NCBI GenBank assembly: GCA_963663945.1
Contig: OY760687.1
Span: 2,294,001 to 2,358,000, forward strand
Direction: 5' to 3'
Source of the DNA: Bin87 sp963663945
GTDB taxonomy: Bacteria > Chloroflexota > Dehalococcoidia > Lucifugimonadales > UBA3495
Length of the DNA: 64,000 nt
Shown here: one piece after another, positions 16,595 through 23,034 of the stretch
Layout of the letters: each line of letters opens with the position of its first letter
Numbering within the stretch: the first letter of the stretch is position 1
The notes under the pieces: model-generated
The model's database searches: none
Seen by the model: only the letters and a program-made list of their open reading frames with translations
What the model was told of the DNA's origin: nothing
Position numbers and translations under genes: made by a program

Positions 16595-16860
16595 GCGCGC
16601 TTACTCCGAAAGGACCGGCCTGGAATGCAGCGCGGCGCGCGTGTTTCGAGCGCGACGAATTCGCGTGCTGCGAGTGCGGACGGCCCGGCAAACTGGAATG
16701 CCACCACATCGTCAGCATGGAAAACGGCGGCGCCGCGCTCGAATTGGAAAATCTCCGGACACTTTGCAAGGATTGTCACATCGAGGCCCACCGGCCACCC
16801 GTTGACGCGGCGCAAGCGGCGTGGGATGCGCTGGTAGCCGGGATTGTCAAGGATCATTAG
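16591..16860 (+). CDS. HNH endonuclease
   Basis: An 89-residue nuclease. TTG 16591 gives a 4-base overlap with the terminase stop; the frame is open back to 16552. The HNH fold is clear: CCECGRPGKLECHHIVSMENGG followed by LENLRTLCKDCHIEAH, with two Cys pairs for zinc. HNH proteins next to large terminases aid packaging-site cleavage in HK97-like phages. This supports cos-type packaging. Confidence 0.88.
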   Translation: MSALTPKGPAWNAARRACFERDEFACCECGRPGKLECHHIVSMENGGAALELENLRTLCKDCHIEAHRPPVDAAQAAWDALVAGIVKDH

Positions 16861-16900
16861 CCCGTAGATACGCGAACGCGCGTTTTGCTACGCTGGTAGC

Positions 16901-17740
16901 ATGGTAACGACAAGGGGCGATGCTGCGCCGGTGCTGCGCCGGTTGGTTCGCGTTTCAGGGTTCCGCGATCAAGCGGACCTGCCGCTACGAGTGTGGCGGT
17001 TCCCCGTGTTTTACAAGGCGTCTTCGTTCGCATTCGATAGCGGAACGGGCGCGCTGACGCTGAGTCCGACGTTCAATCCGAACGGAGTCATGGGGGCGTT
17101 CGGCAATCCGTTCCGACCGTGGCCGATCTTTGGGTTGCAGCCTACGCTGGCATCCGAGTTGCGGGACATCGGCGCGTTGGTGTATTCGACTTTGACGGCG
17201 GATCGGCAATCGTTGACCCCACGGCCGGAGCTGGTCACGAATTTCGCGCCGGCGCGGGCCTACCTGTACGACGCGGCCGGAATCAATCCGGTAATCGAAT
17301 GGGAGGTTGCGCCTGATACCTACTGGCAATACGTCGATCCGGTCACGGACCTAATCAACGCATGGGCGATCCGCATTCGCAGCGGGACGTTGGTGGGAAC
17401 GGATTTCAACTTTGCGCAGTCTGCGGCGGGATACCTGGCATTCAACGGCATTCGAGACGTTTCGGCCGCCACCCGCTTCGAAAAGACCGTATGGGCGCGG
17501 ATTAGCGAGATTGGCGCGCGTTCGACGCTGCAATCTCTTGGCGGGGGAACGCAGCAGACCGTCGTGCGGGAGACGGCAGCGCAGGCTTACGTCCGGTTCG
17601 ACGTTGACCTGCTGGGCGCCGACATGTTGGTTGACGACCTGGGCCGGGAATGGGCAATCGAAAACGCCGACGCCGTGATGGACCGCCGCTATCTTGCGCT
17701 GGGGCTTAGCCGGCGCGAGTCGCGTTTCGATTACGACTGA
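16901..17740 (+). CDS. Putative phage head-completion/structural protein
   Basis: A 279-residue protein without a family I can name with confidence. The C-terminus reads DDLGREWAIENADAVMDRRYLALGLSR, similar to the small head-tail adaptor proteins that close HK97-type heads, while the N-terminal 180 residues look like a beta-rich structural domain. It sits between the nuclease and the gp10-like gene, and its TGA overlaps the next ATG (TGATG). The fused-looking N-terminal region could give the head an extra surface or plug domain. Confidence 0.55.
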   Translation: MVTTRGDAAPVLRRLVRVSGFRDQADLPLRVWRFPVFYKASSFAFDSGTGALTLSPTFNPNGVMGAFGNPFRPWPIFGLQPTLASELRDIGALVYSTLTADRQSLTPRPELVTNFAPARAYLYDAAGINPVIEWEVAPDTYWQYVDPVTDLINAWAIRIRSGTLVGTDFNFAQSAAGYLAFNGIRDVSAATRFEKTVWARISEIGARSTLQSLGGGTQQTVVRETAAQAYVRFDVDLLGADMLVDDLGREWAIENADAVMDRRYLALGLSRRESRFDYD

Positions 17741-18183
17741 TGGTTGCTCGAATTGCAGCACGGATCGGGTTGCGCGCGGGAACCCGCGCGCTGGGACGGC
17801 TCGGCGGTGGCGGTGGCGGCGGTGGCGGTGGCCAGCGCGGTATCTCGGCGACCGTCAATTACAGCGGGTTCCTGTTTCGTCCCGCTTTCCCGCTGGAGGT
17901 AAACAAGATCGTCGAGCGGACGGTCGAATACCTGACCGCCCTAATCAACGACGCGGTTGTGCCCCGGTTGCGTGCCGTGACTCCACGGCGATCCGGCCGG
18001 CTGCAAAACAGCATCGTGGCGGAACGGGACGGGAACACAATCACGATTTTTGCCCGGTTCTACTGGTTTTGGCAGCAGGGGCTACAGGAACGTTACACGG
18101 AAATTTTCGGGGAACTCATTCAACCGCTTGCGCAAACCGCGCTCAATTGGGCCGTCAGAGACGTGCTAGGAGGAAGACCATGA
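17740..18183 (+). CDS. HK97 gp10-like neck/head-tail protein
   Basis: A 147-residue protein. Residues about 22-31 are a run of ten Gly. The segment VVPRLRAVTPRRSGRLQNSIVAE is typical of HK97 gp10-like neck or tail-completion proteins. It starts in a TGATG junction and its own stop overlaps the capsid ATG, so it is part of the structural operon. If it is gp10-like, it is the only gene approaching the tail. Confidence 0.6.
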   Translation: MVARIAARIGLRAGTRALGRLGGGGGGGGGGQRGISATVNYSGFLFRPAFPLEVNKIVERTVEYLTALINDAVVPRLRAVTPRRSGRLQNSIVAERDGNTITIFARFYWFWQQGLQERYTEIFGELIQPLAQTALNWAVRDVLGGRP

Positions 18184-19415
18184 ATAAGGCCACGCCACTG
18201 ATGCTGCGAATGTCGCGGATTAGGCAGCAACTGAACGAATTCCCGGATGACGGCGCGGACGCCGACCGCGACGCGCTGACGGCGGAATACAGCACCGTCG
18301 AATCGCAGTACAGGGCCGCGCTGATTCTGGACCAGGATGATCTGGCGAACGGCGATCCGATGACCGGCGGTGAGGGCAACGAAGTACGCGGCCTGCTGGG
18401 GCGCGTTGGCGTTGGCGACTATCTGTCGGCTGCGATGGCAGGGCGCACGGTTGACGGCGCGGCGGCGGAACTCCGGATGGCGTTGCTTGGCGAGGATGCG
18501 CCGGCCGAAATGATGCCGATTGACCTGCTGCTGCCCGAACTGCGGGGCGAACCCGGCACGCAGATGCGCGCCGACGCCGCCACAACGGTGACGACGGCAA
18601 TTCAGGAAAACCAAAGCAGCATCGCCGGCCGGGTATTCAACATCGGTTCCCTGGATTACATCGGCGCGGACCGGCCCACCGTTCCGTTTGGGACCGCGAC
18701 CTATGTGGCGCTCGCGACCGGCACAGACGCCGATGCGCGTTCGGAGGGTGTTGCTCAGGATGCGACGGCGGCGACGTTCACGACCAAGAGCATCAACCCG
18801 TCGCGCGTCGCCGCACGCTACCTTTTCGACAACATCAACGACGTGCGGATGCGCGGCACGTCCGATGCGCTGGCAACGGACCTACGCGGGGCCATCGCTC
18901 AGAAACTAGACACCGTGGGATTGAACGGGCAGGCCGCAGTCGCCAACACGTCGCCGGCCCTGGTTGGCATCATCGGCGGGTTGACCGATCCGACGGATCC
19001 GGGCGATACGGTGGCGTGGGATGACGTTTTGGACCTGTACGATCTGGCGGTTGACGGCAAATTCGCGCTCGATGCGAGTAGCGTGCGCGCCCTGGTGAAC
19101 CCGGAGTCGTGGCGGTTCTGTCGGAAACTACAGGTTGCCACGTCCGGTCAACTGCTGCGCGACCTGCTGCCCGATGGCAGGTTCCGTATGTCCGCTGCCA
19201 TGCCGGACACGGCGAGCGGCATTGCCACCGTGCTGACGTATCTGAGCGGGCCGGGCCGTGGGTTCACGCAAGCGGTGTGGCGCGGCGTGCGGCTGATCCG
19301 CGACGTGTACACCAAGTCCGCGGAGGATCAGACGGCGGTGACGGCCACCATTTACCTCGGGCAGGATATGGTGGATACGGCGCGCTACGCCCGGCGCGAG
19401 ATCAAACTGACGTAA
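18180..19415 (+). CDS. HK97-fold major capsid protein
   Basis: A 411-residue protein starting at ATG 18180 with AGGAGG upstream, overlapping the previous stop (ATGA). The first about 100 residues are charged and helical, like the HK97 delta scaffold domain removed by the protease. The rest has capsid-like patterns: GALAQ-type repeats are absent, but FTTKSINPSRVAARYLFD, LRGAIAQKLDTVGLNG, ALVNPESWRF and the C-terminal VTATIYLGQDMVDTARYARRE match phage capsid families. The protease gene follows directly (TAATG). Confidence 0.82.
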   Translation: MNKATPLMLRMSRIRQQLNEFPDDGADADRDALTAEYSTVESQYRAALILDQDDLANGDPMTGGEGNEVRGLLGRVGVGDYLSAAMAGRTVDGAAAELRMALLGEDAPAEMMPIDLLLPELRGEPGTQMRADAATTVTTAIQENQSSIAGRVFNIGSLDYIGADRPTVPFGTATYVALATGTDADARSEGVAQDATAATFTTKSINPSRVAARYLFDNINDVRMRGTSDALATDLRGAIAQKLDTVGLNGQAAVANTSPALVGIIGGLTDPTDPGDTVAWDDVLDLYDLAVDGKFALDASSVRALVNPESWRFCRKLQVATSGQLLRDLLPDGRFRMSAAMPDTASGIATVLTYLSGPGRGFTQAVWRGVRLIRDVYTKSAEDQTAVTATIYLGQDMVDTARYARREIKLT

Positions 19416-20374
19416 TGGCGCGGATCGTCAACGAAACGCAGTACCGGGCCGCTGCTGACGGCGGCCTGGGTACGCTTGTCGGGCCGCTGGTTCGGTTCGG
19501 CGAAGTCGCGCCCAACACGGAACGCGGGCCGGAACGGATGTTGCCGGGAGTATTCGGGCCGGTGGACCGCGTGGACATCCGCGCGAACGTTATGCACCAG
19601 CGCGCTCGCGTTGTGGGCCGTTCCGTCCCCGGCGGCGGGCTGACGCTCACGCAAGATGACGCCGGGTATTACGGCGAACTGACGTTGCCCGAAACTCCGG
19701 AGGGGCGCGAGGCCGACGTAATGGCGCGCCGTGGCCTGCTGACGGGGTTTTCGACCGAGTTTGATCCGGTGACGGAATACCGGGGCGCAGACGGCGTTAT
19801 CAACGTGCAGCGCGCCGCCCTGGTGGGATTGGGAGTCGTTGACATCCCGGCCTACCGTGGCAGCACGTTTCAGGTTCGGCAAGATGCGCTAGAGGAAAAC
19901 ATCCTGCTATCCGGGCCACCGGGAGCGGGCAAGTCGCAGCGCGCCGTCGAACTCCGGGCCGAAACGCCCGGCGCATACGTCGCGGATTTCCAGGAACTTT
20001 ACGCAAGCATTCTGGCGATCCGGCGCGATCCGGCCACGGGGCGCTATCCCGAACGGGAACCCGATGATGCCTACGCGCTCGCGATGGCCGAATATATGCG
20101 CGTCGTGCTGATAAATCGTGCGGTGGCCGATGGGAACGTCGTCATAGCGACGAATTCCAGGGGCGCGCCGGAACGTCGTGAGCAACTGCTGACGCTGCTA
20201 GGCGGCGTAGGCCGGGCGCGGGAGGTTGTGATTGACCCCGGCCGGGCCGTCGTTACGCAACGTCTGGCGCGACCGGACGGAACGCTCAGTGACCAGTGCG
20301 GGCAGGCGCTATCGGGATGGTATGACGACGCGCCGGCCGTTCGCGCGGAACGACGGAGACGACGATGGCTGTGA
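19415..20374 (+). CDS. Prohead protease fused to a P-loop ATPase/kinase-like domain
   Basis: A 319-residue protein starting in TAATG at the capsid stop. Residues 1-155 resemble HK97 (S78-type) prohead protease: candidate catalytic His 61 (NVMHQ), Ser 113 (LLTGFSTEF) and the strand GLGVVDIPAY. From about 160 a second domain opens with Walker A SGPPGAGKS (166-174), a YVADFQELY segment and VVIATNSRGAPERR, like small AAA/nucleotide-kinase-type P-loop proteins. No frame change separates the halves. The protease would trim capsid and scaffold; the role of the ATPase part is unknown. It overlaps the connector gene by 10 bases. Confidence 0.75.
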   Translation: MARIVNETQYRAAADGGLGTLVGPLVRFGEVAPNTERGPERMLPGVFGPVDRVDIRANVMHQRARVVGRSVPGGGLTLTQDDAGYYGELTLPETPEGREADVMARRGLLTGFSTEFDPVTEYRGADGVINVQRAALVGLGVVDIPAYRGSTFQVRQDALEENILLSGPPGAGKSQRAVELRAETPGAYVADFQELYASILAIRRDPATGRYPEREPDDAYALAMAEYMRVVLINRAVADGNVVIATNSRGAPERREQLLTLLGGVGRAREVVIDPGRAVVTQRLARPDGTLSDQCGQALSGWYDDAPAVRAERRRRRWL

Positions 20375-21009
20375 CGCTCACGGTTACGCAGTTGGCCGCA
20401 CGTCTGCGGTTGGGAGACGGCACGACGGCGCCGCCCGAACCCGTCAACGGCATTCTGACCGAATACCTGGCCCTGGCAACTGACATCGTAGAGGAGTACG
20501 CCAACGCCGCCCCAGACGCCGCGCACAACGTCGCGGCGGCGCGGTTCTGTGGTTACGTGTATGACAGTCCGACTTCCTACGCCAACAACCTGTTTGCGAA
20601 CGCGCTAGACAATTCCGGCGCGGCGAGCATCCTATCCCGCTACCGTGTGCGCCGCGCCACGATCATTGACGGCGACGCCCCGGCCGGAGGTGTCAACGTC
20701 AGCACGTTGGGGTTGGCGCGCGTGGCGACTGAGAACGTCAACATCGCGGCGGCGAACGTATGGGTTGCCACGTCGCTCGCCGTTCCCACGGCGGCGGTCA
20801 TTGGGATTGAAATACTTTTCCCGGACGGGACTACCAGCGGCGTTCAGTTGCAGCGCAACATCTTGCCTATGGACCCCCCGGTTGCGGCCGGTGATCCTAG
20901 CGGCGGCGGATCGGAGTACGCCATCGGGCGGACGGCTGCAAACCGGATAGCCCTTGCGTCTGACGTAACCGGGACGCATACCCTGACGCTATGGACGGTG
21001 GGCGTATGA
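20365..21009 (+). CDS. Head-tail connector (gp6-like) protein
   Basis: A 214-residue protein. Its N-terminal 100 residues have a helical pattern (TVTQLAARLRL, LALATDIVEEYA, AAARFCGYVYD) like phage gp6 connector/adaptor proteins that bind beneath the portal; the C-terminal half is beta-rich and may be extra. It lies between protease and portal, coupled by an ATGA overlap. The family call is tentative. Confidence 0.6.
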   Translation: MAVTLTVTQLAARLRLGDGTTAPPEPVNGILTEYLALATDIVEEYANAAPDAAHNVAAARFCGYVYDSPTSYANNLFANALDNSGAASILSRYRVRRATIIDGDAPAGGVNVSTLGLARVATENVNIAAANVWVATSLAVPTAAVIGIEILFPDGTTSGVQLQRNILPMDPPVAAGDPSGGGSEYAIGRTAANRIALASDVTGTHTLTLWTVGV

Positions 21010-22070
21010 AAATACCGATGACGGATTGGGAGATCGGGCCGCGTCACCAGGAACGGGCTAACTACACGGAACAGGCCATCGCCGCCGACGATCAATCCGT
21101 CAGCACGTCCCCGGACCTGGAAAACGCCACGGCGACGGGCATCGCGACTTTCTGCATTGGCCTATGGCAAGCCGGGTTCGCGTTGGCGGTGGCGGAACCG
21201 GCGCACGAGGCCGTCACGCCGGGGATCATGGCATGGATGGGCCGTCGTCTGTGCGCGAGCGGGAACGCCGTCGCGCTAATCGACGTGGGCCGTCGCGGAC
21301 TGCGGTTGCAACCCGTCAGCAGTTGGGACATCGGCGGAAACTACCCGCCCGAAACGTGGCAATACCAGATTGACCTGCCCGGCCCGTCGCGCGTCACCAG
21401 CCGGCGCGTTCACGGCAACGGGCTGGTGCACGTGCGGATCGGAGCGGCAGACGCTACGCCGTGGCTGGGTTGTGGGCCGCTGAGGCAGGCCGGACTCACC
21501 AGCCGGGCCATCGCGCGCGCCGAAACGCGACTCGGCGACGAATTGGGCCAACGGACGGGTTCGCTGATTCCACACCCTGACGACGCCAAAAAGGACACGC
21601 TTGACGGGCTAAAAGCGGACTTGGGCAAGATGCGCGGCAACACGTTACTCGCTCCCACGATGGCGCGGAACTGGACCGCCAGTCAGGGCGCGGCGCAATC
21701 GGCCGGGGCGGGAAACGACTGGCAACCGCGACGGTTGGGCGCGAACGTGCCGCCGGGCAACGTGGAGGCCCGAAACGCCGTCGCCGTTGACGTGGCGCTG
21801 TCGTGCGGCGTTCCGCCGGGGCTGGTGCGCCCGGACGCCGGCGGCACGGCGGCGCGGGAGTCGTGGCGCCAATTCGTGCACGCCACCATCGCGCAATACC
21901 TGGATGTCGCGGCCGAGGAACTAACGGACAAACTGGAAACGCCGATCCGGTTGAACCCGCGACGGCTGACGGGCGGCGGCGACCTTACGGGGCGCGCTCG
22001 CGCGTATCAGTCGCTCACTGACGCCGGGTTTGATCCGGCGCTGGCCGCTACGCTGACGGGTTTGGAGTGA
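21006..22070 (+). CDS. HK97-type portal protein
   Basis: A 354-residue protein from ATG 21006. Features of portals: VALIDVGRRGLRLQPVSSWDIGG, an HVRIGAADATPWLGCGPL motif, a long helical region with GSLIPHP, a segment naming a loading loop (LSCGVPPGLVRPD) and the C-terminal WRQFVHATIAQYLDVAAEELTDKL. This set matches HK97-family portals, the ring through which DNA enters. In the usual HK97 order the portal precedes protease and capsid; here it comes last. Confidence 0.82.
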   Translation: MKIPMTDWEIGPRHQERANYTEQAIAADDQSVSTSPDLENATATGIATFCIGLWQAGFALAVAEPAHEAVTPGIMAWMGRRLCASGNAVALIDVGRRGLRLQPVSSWDIGGNYPPETWQYQIDLPGPSRVTSRRVHGNGLVHVRIGAADATPWLGCGPLRQAGLTSRAIARAETRLGDELGQRTGSLIPHPDDAKKDTLDGLKADLGKMRGNTLLAPTMARNWTASQGAAQSAGAGNDWQPRRLGANVPPGNVEARNAVAVDVALSCGVPPGLVRPDAGGTAARESWRQFVHATIAQYLDVAAEELTDKLETPIRLNPRRLTGGGDLTGRARAYQSLTDAGFDPALAATLTGLE

Positions 22071-22522
22071 CTGGTGCGGCGACGCAAGCGGCATGGCGGC
22101 AACGCCGGCTTGACGCTGGCCTATGTACACGCTGCGGCAAGGCGGCGCATTCGCCGGGGCTCGTTACGTGCGCTGACTGCCGGCAGAAACACGCCGCCGG
22201 ACAGAACCCAAACCGCCACAGGGGAACCGCCGCGCAACGCCGGGCGGCTGGCCGGCGCAACGAACGGGCGCGGCGCAAGCGACTCGTAAAGGCTGGGCTG
22301 TGCCAGCGTTGCGGGCGCGTTCCGCCCGTTCCTGGATATGTGGCCTGTCTCCCTTGCAAAAAGCAGGCGTGGGCCAGCGGTATTCTGAGCCGGGACCGCC
22401 GGGGCGAAATCGACTACGGCGGCATCGACGGGCGGATTGATCCGGCGTTTCACCCGGCGAATGACCGGAGCGGGTTGGCGGAACGCGAAACGGCCGCCGG
22501 CGCGGACAAGTCAACGCGCTGA
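22067..22522 (+). CDS. Basic zinc-finger protein of the element
   Basis: A 151-residue basic protein starting at GTG 22067 in a GTGA overlap with the portal stop. Two similar Cys4 units are present: CTRCGKAAHSPGLVTCADC and CQRCGRVPPVPGYVACLPC, separated by an Arg-rich helix. The two finger-like halves are spaced about 60 residues. Nucleic-acid binding is likely; a named role is not visible. It is the last gene of the element. Confidence 0.65.
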   Translation: MTGAATQAAWRQRRLDAGLCTRCGKAAHSPGLVTCADCRQKHAAGQNPNRHRGTAAQRRAAGRRNERARRKRLVKAGLCQRCGRVPPVPGYVACLPCKKQAWASGILSRDRRGEIDYGGIDGRIDPAFHPANDRSGLAERETAAGADKSTR

Positions 22523-22611
22523 CGGCCTAACGAGGTCGCATGACGATGCGACGGTTTCAGCATAGCGGTTGCGCGGCGGCCGTTTCAACCCGGCGTTGAC
22601 CCGCTCCAATA

Positions 22612-22632
22612 TGTACAAAACTTTGTACAAAA
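22612..22632. repeat. Two TGTACAAAA repeats inside attR
   Basis: Copies at 22612-22620 and 22624-22632 match the three before the integrase. Presence at both ends supports arm-type integrase sites. Confidence 0.55.
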
Positions 22633-22691
22633 CCGCCCCAACCAGCAGGCGAAAACCCCTATTTGAGCACGAATAAAAGCCAGATGGTTTA

Positions 22692-22707
22692 CCTCGCACT
22701 CCCGCCA
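22692..22707 (+). repeat. Right attachment site (attR core)
   Basis: Exact 16-bp copy of the tRNA-Sec 3' end at 12253-12268. No tRNA body precedes it, which shows that it is the displaced chromosomal end. Confidence 0.88.
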
Positions 22708-22736
22708 TAACCTAACTAGCACACCTTGGAACTCGT

Positions 22737-22776
22737 CCCGTTTTCTGCTTGATCTGAGCAGGAAACGGGGCTTTTT
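22737..22776 (+). terminator. Original chromosomal terminator of tRNA-Sec, now after attR
   Basis: A stem CCCGTTTTCTGCTT/GAGCAGGAAACGGGG followed by CTTTTTG. Its architecture mirrors the hairpin after attL, and both are preceded by CTAACT. Confidence 0.75.
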
Positions 22777-22982
22777 GTTGTGCTCATCCGCCAAGGCGCT
22801 CATGCTCAAAACGCCGGGAAACTATGCCGGTGGCCACGGGTTGACCATTCTGGACGTGCGTGGCAGCAATTGCGACCCGGACAAAACGGTGGGTGGGAGT
22901 GATATTCGTTTTGGCGGGTTGCGCAAGGTTGGCCCGTGGGCAATCCGGCCCAGGAGGTTGCCAAAACCAGCGGGGAAATAAC

Positions 22983-23012
22983 TTGGGCCGCACGTGCGCA
23001 CGTGCGGCCCAA
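22983..23012. terminator. Perfect inverted repeat at the end of the CaiB gene
   Basis: Two 15-bp arms, TTGGGCCGCACGTGC and its complement, meet without a spacer. It lies 23 bp past the stop of the leftward CoA-transferase gene and may end transcription, though no clear U-run follows on that strand. Confidence 0.5.
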
Positions 23013-23034
23013 AAACCTTGCCAAGTGAGGGCTC

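Larger units (their letters stand above)
12253..22707 (+). mobile_element. Integrated tail-less phage-like element (capsid-forming satellite candidate) in tRNA-Sec
   Basis: The element is bounded by the 16-bp repeat CCTCGCACTCCCGCCA at 12253-12268 and 22692-22707. All recognisable genes run rightward: integrase, AlpA, small Cys-rich proteins, large terminase, HNH nuclease, head-completion candidates, capsid, protease fusion, connector, portal and a zinc-ribbon protein. Genes from terminase to the zinc-ribbon protein are mostly translationally coupled by short overlaps. No tail, lysis, primase, helicase or phage-type repressor gene is visible. At 10.4 kb this resembles capsid-forming phage-inducible islands, which make small heads and borrow tails. 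A degraded prophage is the alternative, but no frame is visibly broken. Confidence 0.85.
22523..23034. other. Element right end and chromosomal junction, no gene
   Basis: This 512-base stretch holds two TGTACAAAA repeats, attR, the original tRNA-Sec-type terminator and a perfect inverted repeat before the CaiB gene. I see no convincing coding frame between 22780 and 22980. Confidence 0.7.

Noticed and set aside
12253..22707. Calling the element a complete prophage
   Set aside because: No tail, lysis, repressor or replication gene can be recognised and the size is a quarter of a typical siphophage.
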